Assembly (NCBI RefSeq): GCF_000321225.1
Contig: NW_004450585.1
Coordinates: forward strand, 244,304 to 308,303
Length of the DNA: 64,000 nt
Direction of reading: 5' to 3'
Source: Odobenus rosmarus divergens
Lineage: Eukaryota; Chordata; Mammalia; Carnivora; Odobenidae
Part shown: in pieces, positions 44,553 through 56,074 of the stretch
Position numbering within the stretch: position 1 is the stretch's first letter
Layout: every line of letters starts with the position of its first letter
The notes under the pieces: model-generated
Databases searched by the model: none
Told to the model about the DNA's origin: nothing
What the model saw: only the letters and a program-made list of their open reading frames with translations
Position numbers and translations under genes: made by a program

Positions 44553-47500
44553 TTTATGCACCCAACATAAGAGCACCCAAATACATAAAACAGTTAATAA
44601 CAAACATAAAGGAACTAATCCATAATTATACAATAATGTAAGAGACTTTAACACCCCACTTACATCAATGGACAGGTCATCTAACAGAAAATCAACAAGG
44701 AAATAACGACTTTGAATGACACACGGGACCAAATGGATTCAGAACATTCTGTCCTAAAACAGTTGAATACACATTTTTTTTAAGTGCACATGCAACATTC
44801 TCTAGAACAGATCACTTATTAGGCCACAAAACAACTCTCAACATTCAAAAAGACTAAAGTTACAGCATGCATTTCTTCTGACCACAATGCTATGGAACTA
44901 AAAATCAACCACAAGAAAAAATATGGAAAGAGAAAAAAATACATGGAGCTTAAAAAACATGTTACTAAACAATGAACGGGTCAACCAAGAAATCAAAAAA
45001 GGAATAAAAAATTGCATGGAAACAAATGAAAATGAAAACACAACAGTCCAGAATCTTTGGGATGCAGCAAAAGCCGTTCTAAGAGGGAGCTTATAGCAAT
45101 ACATGCCTACCTCAAGAAGCCACAAAAATTTCATGAATAACCTAACCTTACATTTAAAAGAGCTAGAAAAAGAACAACAAACAAAGCAGAAGGAAGAAAG
45201 TAATAAAGATTAGAGCAGAAATAAATGATACAGAACCTAAAATGAAACCTGGAGCTGGTTCTTTGAAAAAATACACAAAATTGATAAATCTTTAGCCAGA
45301 CTCATCAAGAAAAAAAAGAGAAAGGACTCAAATAAACAAAATCACAAATGAGAGAGGAGAAATAACAACCAAGACCACAGAAATACAAACAATTGTAAGA
45401 GAATATTATGAAAAATTATATACCAACAAATCAGACAACCTAGAAGAAATGGATAAATTCCTAGAAACATATAACCTACCAAAAATGAAACAGGAAAAAA
45501 TAGAAAATTTAAACAGACCAATTTCCAAGAATGAAACTGAATCACTAATCAAAAAACTCCCAACAAACAAAAGTCCAGGACCAGATGGCTTCACAGGCAA
45601 ATTGTACCAAATATTTAAAGAAGAGTTAATACCTATTCTTCTCAAACTTTTCCAAAAAATAAAAGAGGAAGGAAAACTTCCAAATTTATTCTACAAGGCC
45701 AGGATTACCCTGATACCAAAACCAAATAAAGATACCACAAAAAAAGAGAGCTATATGCCAATATCTCTGATGAACATACATGCAAAATTCCTCAACAAAA
45801 TACTGCCAAACAGAATCCAACAATACATTAAAAAAATCATTCACCACAATCAAGTGGCATTTATTCCTGGGATGCAGGGGTGGTTCAGTATTCACAAGCC
45901 AATCAATGTGATATATCACGTCAATAAGAGAAAGGATAAAAATCATATGATCATTTCAATATATGCAGAAAAAGCATTTGACAAGTACTACATCCGTTCA
46001 CGATAAAAACCCTCAACAAACAAGGTTTAGAGGGATCGTATCTCAACATCATAAAGGCCTTGTATGAAAAACCCATAGCTAACATCATACTCAATGGAGA
46101 ATAACTGAGATCTTTCCCCCTAAGGTCAGGAACAAGACAAGGATGTCCACTCTCACCACTTTTATTCGACAAAGTACTGGAAGGCCCAGTCACAGCAATC
46201 AGACAACAAAAAGAAATAAAAGGCATCCAAATTTGTAAGGAAGAAGTCAAACTTTCACTATTTGCAGATGACATGATACTATATATAGAAAACCCTAAAG
46301 ACGCCACCAAAAATCTACTAGAACTGATAAATGAATTCAATAAGGTTGCAGGATACAAAATCAATGTATAGAAATCTGTTGCATTTCTATATACTAATAA
46401 TGAAGCAGCAGAAAGAGAAATTAAGAAAACAATCCCATTTATAATTGTACCAAAAATAATAAATACCTAGGAATAAACTTAACCAAAGAGGAGAACCTGT
46501 ACTCTGAAATCTATAAAACACTGATGAAAGAAATTGAAGATCACACAAAGCAATGGAAAGACATTCCATGATCATGGACTGGAGAACAAATATTGTTAAA
46601 ATGTCCATACTACCGAAAGAAATCTACAGATTTAATGCAATCCCTATCAAAATACTAACAGTCTTTTTCACAGAACTGGAACAAACAATCCTAAAATTTA
46701 TATGTACAGAACCACAAAAGACTCTGAATAGCCAAAACAATCTTGAAAAAGAAAGCAAAACTAGAGGTATCACAATACCAGACTTCAAGTTATATTACAA
46801 AGCTGTAGGAATCAAAACAGTATGTACTGTCACAAAAATAAACAAATAGATCAATGGAACAGAATAGAAAACCCAGAAATGAACCCACAATTACATGGTC
46901 AATTAATCTTCAAAGGAGTAGGAAAGAATACGCAATGGGAAAGAGACAGTCTCTTCAACAAATGGTGTTGGAAAAAAAGGACAACTACATGAAAAGAATG
47001 AAATTGGACCATTTTCTTATGCCATACACAAAAATAAATTCAAAATGGGTTAAAAGCTTAAATGTGAGACCCTGAAACCATAAAAATCCTAGATGAGAGC
47101 ACAGGCAGTAATTTCTCTGACATCAGCCCTGGGAACATTTTTCTAGATATGTCTCCTAAGGCAAGGGAAACAAAAGCAAAAATAAACTATTGGGACTACA
47201 TCAAAATTAAAAGCTTCTGCACAGCAAAGGAAACAGCCAACAAAACTAAAAAACAACCTACTGATAGGGAGAAGATATTTGCAAATGACACAATCAATAT
47301 AGGGTTAGTATCCAAAATATGTAAAGAACTGATACAACTCAACACCCCCCAAAAAATGATAATCCAATTACAAAATGAACAGAAGACATTGACCACACAT
47401 TTCTCCAAAGAAGATATCCAGATAGCCAACAGACACAGGAAAAGATGCTCAACATCACTCAAGAGGGAAATGTAAATCAAAACTATAGTGAAATATAATC

Positions 47501-48004
47501 TCACATCTGTCAGAAGGGCTAAAATGAAAAAAAAAAAAAAAACACACACACAAGAAACAACAAGTGATGGAGAGGATGTGGAGAAAAAGAAACCCTGGTG
47601 CATTATTAGTGGGAATGCAAACTGGTACAGCCTCTCTGAAAAACAGTATGGAGCTTCCTCAAAAAATTAAAAATAGAACTATCCCATGATCCAGTAACCT
47701 CACTACTGGGTACTTATCCAAAGAATACAAAAACATTAATGCAAAAAGATACATTCACTCCAATGTTTATAGCAGCATTGTTTATAATAGTCAAATTACA
47801 GAAGCAGCCCAAGTGTCCATCGATAGATGAATGGACAAAGAAGTGGTATGTATATATAAAATGGAATATTACTCAGCCATAAAAAAGAATGAAATCTTGC
47901 CATTTACAACGACATGCATGGAGTTTAAGAGTGTAATGTTAAGCAAAATAAGTCAGTCAGAGAAAGGCAAACACCATATGATTTCACTCATACATGGAAT
48001 TTAA
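44553..48004 (+). pseudogene. L1 ORF2 remnant (partial endonuclease, RT, C-terminus)
   Basis: The longest intact piece, 45449-46006 (185 codons), is the reverse transcriptase N-half with [21 protein letters not shown] and [10 protein letters not shown]. In motif A the catalytic aspartate codon is TAT (45962-45964), giving Ile-Ser-Ile-Tyr-Ala-Glu-Lys, so catalysis would be lost even without the frameshifts. Motif C FADD at 46261-46272 is intact. Thumb and C-terminal pieces lie at 46553-46849 and 47149-47475 (KSFCTAKE). The family stop is at 48002. The N-terminal endonuclease is absent. Confidence 0.9.
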
Positions 48005-48092
48005 GAAACAAAACAAGCAAAGGAAAAGAGAGAGAGAGAGAAACCAAGAAACAGATTTCTTAACTATAGAGAACAAACTGATGGTTACCAGA

Positions 48093-48111
48093 GGGAGGTG
48101 GGTGGGGGGAT
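48093..48111 (+). other. G-run cluster in L1 3' UTR
   Basis: GGG, GGG and GGGGGG runs in 19 bases, in the same relative position as the cluster at 14216. Four-stranded folding is an inference. Confidence 0.5.
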
Positions 48112-48274
48112 GGATGAAATAGGTGATGGCAACTAAGGAGGGCACTTGTAATGAGCACGATGATATATGGAATTGTTGAATCACTATACTATACACCTGA
48201 AACTAATATAGCACCATATGGTAACTATACTGGAATTAAAATAAAAACTTAATTTAAAAAAGCTACAAAAGCTC

Positions 48275-48863
48275 ACTGAAAAGAAATAAATAGGAATCAA
48301 TGGGAATGGATGAATATGAACCTCCAAAAAATCCTTGCCTCTAAAAAAGCAACAAAAATACTAGTAAAAATCATTTTGGTGCTATAGAAATAATCAAAGG
48401 CTTGTCATAATCTGCAGAACATTTATTCAAGAAAGGCTGAATATCACTAAGAACAGTGAGCTTTGTGGTATTTTAACTTGCTCTATTTCCCCTTCTCCCT
48501 GCCTTTCCACAGTTCTGCAGTAGCCTTGAAAATTTAACAGCCCACAATTACACCTGAAAGTCACCAGAGAGGACAGAATAGGTTTAGAGCTCCTCCAAAG
48601 CCCCACTCCGAGAAAACTGTCATTATTTTACCTGTTTTGTGGTTCCCTAGAGGACCCCATTTGCAAGGTTGGTCTTTATTTGACCTGACTCAGAGCTTAC
48701 CTACTGCAGTCTTTTCTCCAAGAGTATTTGTCAAGAAAAATCAGCAGCAATTGTTGACGTCATGGCTGCCTGATCCAGTAGATTACAGTTAGACCAAAAA
48801 AAAAAAAAAAAAATGCTAATCAAAAAACTTAAAAGGAAAGCTGGGGAATGATGTCTATAGGGG
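48275..48863 (+). repeat. Older L1-like sequence resuming after the young L1
   Basis: 'aaagctcactgaaaagaaataaataggaatc' continues the old L1 after the insertion. The part from 48400 ('gtattttaacttgctctatttccccttc', 'gacgtcatggctgcctgatccag') may be an L1M 3' UTR, but I am not sure. It ends with a pure A run (about 48798-48814). Confidence 0.5.
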
Positions 48864-49257
48864 ACATTATGGACTGAATTGTATCTCCCCAAAATTCATA
48901 TGTTGAAGTCCTAACCCTAATACCTTAGACTGGAACTGTATTTGGAGATGGGGCCTTTAAAGAGGTAATTAAGGTTAAATGAGGTCCTAAGTTTGGGACC
49001 ATAATCCAATATGACTGGTGTCCTTATAATGAGAGCAAGAGACACCAGGGAGTGCACACACAGAGAAAAAGGCCAGATGAGGACATAATGAGAAGGCAGC
49101 CATCCGCAAGACAAGGAGAGATACCTCAGGAGAAATCAAACTTTCCAACAACTTGATCTTGTACTTCTAGCCTCCAGAACTATGAGAAAATAAATTTCTG
49201 TTGTTTAAGTAACTCAATATGTGGTGTTTCATTATTGCAGCCCTAGCAAACTAATAT
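48864..49257 (+). mobile_element. ERVL-MaLR solo LTR (MST/MLT1A-like)
   Basis: 'tggactgaattgtatctccccaaaattcatatgttgaag', 'ggagatggggcctttaaagaggtaattaaggttaaatgagg', 'ccaatatgactggtgtccttataatgag', 'gaccttgatc'-like 'aacttgatcttgtacttctagcctccagaac' and 'gcagccctagcaaactaata' give an essentially complete MaLR LTR. A 5-bp direct repeat agggg flanks it (48859-48863, 49258-49262), as expected for this class. Confidence 0.88.
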
Positions 49258-49262
49258 AGGGG

Positions 49263-49775
49263 GCTTTGAAAAGTTCTGACATACCAGGAAATCTAGAAGG
49301 CCATGCACATGTGTGAGGTGTTCCCATGCCCAGAGCCATGTGCATGTTCAGAAAAGACCTGAGAAGTCTATAAACTCTCATCCCTAGCAGACTTTGAGAA
49401 TCTGCACAAGAAGTAAAGGCTAAGGCAAGTTGAAAATTGACTGAGTGTTGAAGGCATGCCTCAACATGCACACAGGATTCCTCAGGAAAGACAGGAGATT
49501 TATTGGTTCCAGACATTTAAGGAAATCACCATTCCAATATTAGCTGACCACTAAACTGAGTAGAAATTTCAGTGGCCACACATGACAAAGAATAAAAACC
49601 TTACAAAATTAGTTCATAAAAACCCTTAAACAGTAATAATGACAAATCTTGGGGTAGGGTGGGGAGGAAGGAGGAAAACTGTATTTCCAAAGTTGTGACA
49701 TTATATTATTTAAAACGTATAGTTTTCAATAAAAAATTACAAGACATCCATATAAACTAGAAAGTTTTCACATAG
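49263..49775 (+). repeat. Old L1M 3' UTR fragment
   Basis: 'atttccaaagttgtgacattatattatttaaaacg' and 'agttttcaataaaaaattacaagacatcc' are well-known L1M 3' UTR segments. The upstream part (49263-49640) is probably the same element. Interrupted on its left by the MaLR LTR. Confidence 0.65.
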
Positions 49776-50445
49776 GGGGCATAAAAATAGACTATGCCAA
49801 ATGTTGGCAAGAATGTGGAAACTCTCACACACTGCTGGCAAGAATGTAAAATGGCATAACCACTTTGGAAACCAGATTAATAGTTTCTTAAAAAGTTAAT
49901 CACCTACCATACAATCTAGAAATTTTACTCCAAGAGAAAAGGAGCATATACAAAGACTTGTCCATGAATATTCATAGAAGTTTTACTGGTAATAGATCAA
50001 AACTGGAAACAACCCAAATGTCTGTCCATCAAGAGGTAAATGGATAAACAAATTATGATAGCCTTCATAATAGAATAGGACTCAGCAATAAATGACCTCT
50101 TGATGCATGCAACAATTTGGATGAATCTCAATATAATTATGCTGAGTGAAAGATGTCAGGGAAAAAAGTATTGAATGATTCCATTTATATAAATTCTAGA
50201 AAATTTAAGCTAATGTATAGCAACAAAAAGTAAATCGGTGTTTGCCTGGGCATGGAGATTAGGTGGGGGGGAATGGAATGGAGGAATAACAATAGGGCAT
50301 GAGGAAACTTTTTAGATGATGGAAATATTAACACACTTAGTTGTGATGTTTCACAGGTGATATACATATCGAAATTTAATAACTGCACAGTTAATATGTG
50401 CAGTTAATTTTATGCCAATTATACCTCAAATAAAGCTATAAAGCA
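49776..50445 (+). repeat. Old L1M ORF2 end and 3' terminus
   Basis: 'gaatgtggaaactctcacacactgctggcaagaatgtaaaatgg', 'aactggaaacaacccaaatgtctgtccatc', 'atgctgagtgaaagatgtcag', 'ccatttatataaattctagaaaa', 'tttgcctgggcatgg' and 'aattatacctcaaataaagc' appear in L1M order and end near 50445. Confidence 0.85.
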
Positions 50446-50801
50446 TATTGTAATTAATATCTTAAGGAACTCTCTACACTTAGGTCAGGATTCATCTTTT
50501 AGCAAATATAAATCCATATTTCAAACAGACTTCTTTATAATTACACATTTTTATGGTTTTCTTATGGATTGTATCATAAAAATATTATGGAGTTTATTAC
50601 GATAATTTTTACATTATAATAAAGCTGACAAAGAGCTCCAAGTCTGAGTAGAAATGTCACCTGCCCCACTTGGGCTCTGGTCTGCACCACATGTACTTAT
50701 TCAGGGACCTAGGATAAAGGTGCAGCAGTTAACCATCCAAGGGAAGCTCTTCTCATCACAACAGCAGAAACACAAGTGGGCATTTAAAATCCTTTTTTTC
50801 T
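50446..50801. other. Unrecognised short stretch
   Basis: No repeat or gene seen. Confidence 0.5.
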
Positions 50802-51011
50802 GGAGTGCCTGGGTGGCTCAGTCAGTTGAGCATCCGACTTTTGATTTTGGCTCTGGTCATCATCTCAGGGTCCTGGGATCGAGCCCTGCATTGGGCCCCC
50901 CACTCAGCAGGGAGTCTGCATGAGGATTCTCTTTCTCTCTCTCTCTCTCTATCTCTCTCTCTGCCCTCCCCCCACATGCTCTCTATATCTTTCTAAAATA
51001 AATATTTTTTA
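50802..51011 (+). mobile_element. CAN-SINE
   Basis: Head 'gagtgcctgggtggctcagtcag', long (CT)n tract at about 50931-50963, short tail AAATAAATATTTTTTA. Target duplication aaaatcctttttt at 50786-50798 and 51012-51024. Confidence 0.95.
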
Positions 51012-51024
51012 AAAATCCTTTTTT

Positions 51025-52079
51025 GTGTCACATTTACTAACATCTCATTGGCCAAAGCAAATCATGCTGAGGCCAAAATCAAGAGATGGGGAAGTACACT
51101 TCCCCCATGGTGGTGGGAGAAATGAAGCAGACATTTTTTAATGCTTGTATTAGTAACCTACCGCAGTTCACACTCTTTTTCATAAAATTTATGCCCTTCC
51201 ACATACAAGATATTTTCTCCCACATCCAACACCGCCAAAGTTTTATCCAAATTATGACATCAGACTCAATAATCAAGATTTGCCTGATTGACTCAGGTTC
51301 AGTTGCAGTTCCTCTTGCTCTGGAGACCTACGAATTATAAAGACAAGTTTTCTTGTTCCCATACTCCACATACAATAGAGGAACAACATATCTACCTAAA
51401 TACTCCCTTTTAAGCAAGAGGAATACAAAACATATAGCAATCACTGGACAATAGAAATCCTGAAATCCCACTTGGCAAATGTTGTCAGGTTCATTTATCT
51501 TGAAGACTGAGAAAGTTCCTTGAGTAGGCTCTGACCCTGGGAGAGCCTTCTCTGTTCATTATTTTCCATGGCTTTCAATTTGACCTTTGAAAAAACATCC
51601 TCTTCTATATTTTCCTTGGCAAATTTGAGGAGGACACTGGAGGATATATCCTTTGGAGCAGCTGAACATCTTGCTTGTAGAATGTTGGAGGCTCATTTCT
51701 GACAATCTTAGTCTCTTTTAGTCTAGGGACTATTGACATGATTTTGTCAATACAAATCTCTCAAATATGTATTTGATTCCAGTCAACTCCATGTGCCAAA
51801 AACCACACTCATGCTCCTTTTCAAGATAGGTCCTTCTCTCTCTGAGCTTAACCACTAGTGCTTTGAGCGTATCAGGCTAATGTGGAATCACGCTTTTACA
51901 CTTTTTAGAAGACCTTTTGTCTTAATGAAAACTTCAAGCAAAATAAAGAACCAGGGTTTTTTCCACATTCCACAATTATAGATGGATACTTTTGTAAAAT
52001 ACAATAAAAACATCACAGCAATGTCAAAATTTCTATAAAATTCTCTAATATTACAACTTCTTAGCTTGATCTAGCTCTT
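51025..52079. other. Unrecognised non-coding stretch
   Basis: No repeat named and no gene supported. Confidence 0.5.
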
Positions 52080-52548
52080 GCCTACATCTACAATCTCACT
52101 TCTTCTATCTCTTTTCAGCTCATATCTTTGCTCCAGCAATAGTGGCCTTCTGTTTTGCTCTATAAACACACCAAGTCATTTCTGCCTCAAAGGTTTTGCA
52201 CTAACTGTCCCCTAAAATGGGACATTTTTCCCTCCAATCTTTGCTCATCTAGTTCCTTCTTGCAAATCAAGTCTCAGCTGAAATATCTCTTCAAAGAGAC
52301 CTTTTCTAATTCCAATTAAGATAACCCCCAGTAACTCTCTACCATATCATTCTGCTATATTTTATTTACAATACTTATCACTGACAAATATTTCTCATAT
52401 GTTTGCTTGCTTTGTTATATCTCTCTTCCTCACTGTCTGCTCCCACTAAGATCTGTGAAAGACAAAATCTGTGCATCTTATCTACTACTGTATCCTAAAA
52501 GCTATATCAGTGACCAAAGTTCTCTTGATTAAATAAATGAATGGTGAA
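52080..52548 (+). repeat. L2 LINE 3' region
   Basis: 'gcctcaaaggttttgcactaactgtcccc', 'aagtctcagctgaaatatctcttcaaagagacc', 'tcactgtctgctcccactaagatctgtgaaag' and 'gattaaataaatgaatgg' follow L2 order. Confidence 0.72.
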
Positions 52549-52572
52549 CAAGTGGGCAATTTAAAATGTGAA

Positions 52573-52645
52573 GAGTCTGAACTAGATAGATAGATATACA
52601 TAAATATGGATGGATGGATAGAAGGATGGATGGATAGATAGATAA
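52573..52645. repeat. (GATA)/(GGAT) tetranucleotide microsatellite
   Basis: Interspersed GATA and GGAT units (tagatagatagatatac, ggatggatggatagaagg, ggatagatagataat). Probably length-variable. Confidence 0.88.
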
Positions 52646-52722
52646 TATGGTTAAAGTTCATCAGCATATATAGGTGCTAACTGAAGTAATGAGTTAGAGC
52701 TCTTAAGAAAATAGTCTAAATT

Positions 52723-52912
52723 GGGACGCCTGGGTGGCTCAGTCGGTTAAGCGTCTGCCTTTGGCTCAAGTCATGATCCCAGGGTCCTGGGATCGAGTCC
52801 TACATCGGGCTCCTTGCTCAGTGGGGAGCCTGCTTCTCCCTCTGCCTGCTCTGCATGCTACTCCTCCTGCTTGTGCTCTCTCTGACAAATAAATAAGTAA
52901 AATCTTAGAAAA
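52723..52912 (+). mobile_element. CAN-SINE
   Basis: Head 'gggacgcctgggtggctcagtcgg' (52723), tail AAATAAATAAGTAAAATCTTAG. Target duplication aagaaaatagtctaaatt / aagaaaagagtctaaatt (52705-52722, 52913-52930), one mismatch over 18 bp. Confidence 0.96.
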
Positions 52913-52930
52913 AAGAAAAGAGTCTAAATT

Positions 52931-54114
52931 GAGAATAGATGTCAGAATAAAACTCTAGAAAATATCAACATTTATTCCCAAGGGCAGAAAGAAGTAAAGG
53001 AACCAATGAAGGAACCTGGGGGAAAAAAATATCAGATGATCAAAAAAACCAAAAAACAATGAATGGTTGTGTTCCAGAAACCAAAGAGAGTTTTAAGAAT
53101 CAAAAATGTCAAATACTGTGGAAAAAATAGGCTAGAGCATGAGCAGAGACCATCAGATATGGCAATTATATATTGAAAAACTACCGGGTTCTGGGGCAGA
53201 AGTTTTAGCTTGGTCCAGGGAAGGAATGGAGGTGAGAAAATGGGAAGAAAAGCTACTCTTAAGATATTAGGCTGTTGGATTAGGCTGTAAGATATAGGCA
53301 CTGGTCCAGCTAGAAAACAGTCAAAATGTTTGAGAGTCTGAATGGTAGTCTGGGTGCTTAGGAAAGATGGGTCTTTGGCAAATGAAAAGAAGAAAAAATA
53401 ATCCAAGAATTAGCTAAAGCAGGTTTCTAGTGATTGGGGGGAAGAAAACATCAACAATATGTTTCTAGTTGTTTTCAGTGCTTTGTCCTACATGATTTCA
53501 AGTTATCAATTTTCTCCTATAAACATGCAGGGCTTAAAGTAATCATGACCTCACAACAGCAGACAATCTGGTGAGCTCATGCACAATCAACTGACAAATA
53601 CAAAGCAGCTTAGTTAACCACTCATTTTGACTCTCTACTGGACTGTTGCAAGGGTCAAAAGAGATAATGTATATGAAAGTACATTGCCAGCTATAAAAGA
53701 AATACAAATAGAAGGTATTATTTAGGCTCTACTTGGTTCAATGATTAGTTTGGAGAATTAGAAGCATGGGTCCATAACCATCTTTGTTAAATAAAGAGTT
53801 GCTTGGCTGCCAGAGGCCTGGCATATAAAGCAGGCAGAAAGAACATTGCATTTCTTGCTGTCAGTGCCCTAAAAATAAGTCATGGTTTCTGGTAAAGAGC
53901 ACAAGCAGTTCCTGTCAGGCCTGTCTCCACCACTACCTCTCTTGATATTTGGGGACAGAGTTGCTTCACTGGCCACGGGTCATAAAAAGACAATCAGAAA
54001 AAAAGTCAAGGGAAAATTCATCCATCAGTTAATTTCATCAGTTTTTCTGAGCACCAGTTATAGGTAAGGCCCTGATCTAGGCTTTTTGTGACTGAAAGAA
54101 TGTGAAATTTGGTC
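52931..54114. other. Unrecognised non-coding stretch
   Basis: No repeat family named. The 124-codon reverse frame at 53032-53406 is Phe/Leu-rich antisense of A-rich DNA and shows no motif. Confidence 0.5.
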
Positions 54115-54320
54115 AGGTCAAACAGATCTGAGTTCAAATTATCTGCACCATTGATCAGCTATACGATCTTAAATAAATCATTTCACCTCTCTATTTCTCT
54201 GTTTCTTCAGCTATGAAGTGGGGATAATAGTACCTATCAAGCAGTACTGTTGTCAGAATTAAACGAGGTGATGCATACAAGCCCCCAACACAGTGCTAGC
54301 TCAGAGCAGGTGATCAGTGA
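54115..54320 (-). repeat. MIR, reverse
   Basis: 'cagatctgagttcaaattatctgc', 'cctctctatttctctgtttcttcagctatgaagtggggataatagtacc', 'gaattaaacgaggtgatgcat' and 'acacagtgctagctcagagcagg' form a nearly full MIR on the minus strand. Confidence 0.88.
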
Positions 54321-55450
54321 ACTCATTCTTTCACTAGGCAATGTGGGAGATAAGAGCAGGAAACAGCATGGTAAAGTCTATGTACATAACTGGAAGAGTA
54401 TGTGATGGGGCCCTAACAGAAATAAAGATCAAGCACTACATAAGTTCACAGAAAGGTAAAATTATACCACCATACAACAGGTGGTAAAAGAAGCAACATT
54501 CAAGACAGGTATTGAAAGGTGAAAATGCACTTGAAAGATGAAAATGGCTTTCTCACGAAGGGAATTCAAACTTATATACTAATATGTCCTCAAGATCATC
54601 ATGATAGAGGACGGACATGTAGAAGTAATAGGGTGCAAAAAAAATACTAAGAAAACTAGGAAAATGAAAGGTGGTACAGGTCCTTTCGTGATATCTCTGG
54701 AAGAATGGGACCCAGACACTGTGGCAAAATTAATTACAAACTAAATGCAATTTCAGCCTTATGTTTAACAGTTTCTTTTCTGCATGTATTAGTGGAAGTA
54801 GAAATACTATTTGGAAAAGTATAAAACCAGTATACCTGATTCTTTGAACTGAAGCCAAAATGAGAGCTACCATTAATGTTAGCATGATTTTCAAATTCTA
54901 CATGGAATTATATGCATCGTGCTCCAGTGGAATTCTGAAATGAGGTCAACTTCTGGCAGGTCACACGACTAACTCTATTAAGCCACTGTTCTGTGATCAG
55001 CTCCATATGCGTCACCCTTCTGCTGGGTAATTTTGTGCTCAGTCTAAAGATGTTATGAAAAATAGCAAAATTTTGGTATATTGTCAAAGGTCAGAAAGTA
55101 TTAAAAAATCAAGATACAAATGTATAATTGGTTTAAAACCTGAGAACAAACTATCACCTCAGAGTTTATCATAAAATTATTTTAGTCCTCCCAATGAAAA
55201 TCACCTAGGAAAAAGAAACCTATCATTGCAATGCACGAACCTTGGTTGTATCTTGGATCAGGACAAAATTAGATACTGGATCTAAATGGAAAAAAAATTA
55301 AATATGGGATAATTGTTTTATGGAACTACTGTTCATTTCTTAAGTATGATAATGGTTTTCAAGTTATTCAGGAGAATTTCCTTATTCTGAGGAAATGCAA
55401 GTGTCCTGACATCCGCAACTAGCTTAACTTTAAAAGGCTCAGAAAAAAAT
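54321..55450. other. Unrecognised AT-rich stretch
   Basis: No repeat or gene supported. Confidence 0.5.
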
Positions 55451-55528
55451 TATATATATACAGAGATATTTATATTGTATATATATGTATAAATATATAT
55501 ATATACACATATGTGTACACACACATAG
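55451..55528. repeat. (TA)n/(AC)n compound microsatellite
   Basis: Repeated TATATA blocks with 'cagagatat' and 'acacatatgtgtacacacac' interruptions. Confidence 0.85.
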
Positions 55529-55539
55529 AGGACAAAGAC

Positions 55540-55680
55540 AGGGAGGCAGAGTACTCAAATGTAACAAAATGTTAACAATTGTTGAATTTAGGTGAATACA
55601 AATATTCATTCTACTATTCTTTCAACTATTCCCTATATTTGAAAATTTTCAAACAAAAAAGTTAGGAAAATAAAAATATT
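55540..55680 (+). repeat. LINE-1-type 3' end
   Basis: 'caaatgtaacaaaatgttaacaattgttgaatttaggtg', 'attcattctactattctttcaactattccctatatttgaaaattttcaaac' is a common L1 3' terminal pattern, with the microsatellite directly upstream. Confidence 0.6.
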
Positions 55681-55833
55681 CTATTCTTTATTACATCTAA
55701 TTTTAACTCAAATGCAATGGCAAAGATTACAAGAAGTCTGCTCAAATGACAAAAAAGAAGAGATTCATGAACATTCATTGCATGCTTTCTAGATAAGTAC
55801 TAGATATGCCTGGAGAAAAAAATCTTAGGTTGA

Positions 55834-56057
55834 GGGGCACCTGGGTGGCTTAGTTGATTGGGTGACCAACTCTTGATTTCAGCTCAGGTCATGATCTCAG
55901 GGTTGTGGGATCAAGCCCTGTGTTATGCTCTGCGCTCAGTGGGGAGTCTGCTTGAGATTCTCTTTCCCTCTCCCTCTGCCCCTCCCCCACTCACTTGCAA
56001 ATGCACTCTCTCTCTCTCTCTCTCCCTCTCTCTCGAAAAATAAATAAATCTTTTTAA
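55834..56057 (+). mobile_element. CAN-SINE, older subtype
   Basis: Head ggggcacctgggtggcttag, 'gattgggtgaccaactcttgatttc' variant, (CT)n and AAATAAATCTTTTTAAA tail. Flanks aatcttaggttga and aatctgaagttga agree at 11 of 13 positions. Confidence 0.94.
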
Positions 56058-56074
56058 AGAATCTGAAGTTGAAA

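Larger units (their letters stand above)
44552..48264 (+). mobile_element. Carnivore LINE-1, 5'-truncated in ORF2
   Basis: It starts inside the ORF2 endonuclease ('ttttatgcacccaacataagagc') and runs to 'cacctgaaactaatatagcacc...actggaattaaaataaaaactt' plus an A-rich tail. Target duplication acaaaagctc at 44542-44551 and 48265-48274 is exact over 10 bp. It is the same subfamily as 10437-14378 but contains no SINE, and was inserted into the older L1. Confidence 0.96.

Noticed and set aside
45449..46006. 185-codon frame as an active reverse transcriptase
   Set aside because: It is a piece of a 5'-truncated L1 with frameshifts on both sides and a lost catalytic aspartate.
47196..47603. 135-codon reverse-strand frame
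   Set aside because: It is antisense to L1 ORF2. A-rich sense strands produce long Phe/Leu/Ile/Ser open frames on the opposite strand.
50381..50405. 9-bp-arm hairpin aactgcaca ... tgtgcagtt
   Set aside because: It lies in the usual L1M 3' end ('tatgtgcagtt' is part of the family), and short arms are expected by chance in AT-rich DNA.
53032..53406. 124-codon reverse frame
   Set aside because: No signal, motif or family resemblance; Phe-rich start comes from a poly-A tract on the other strand.
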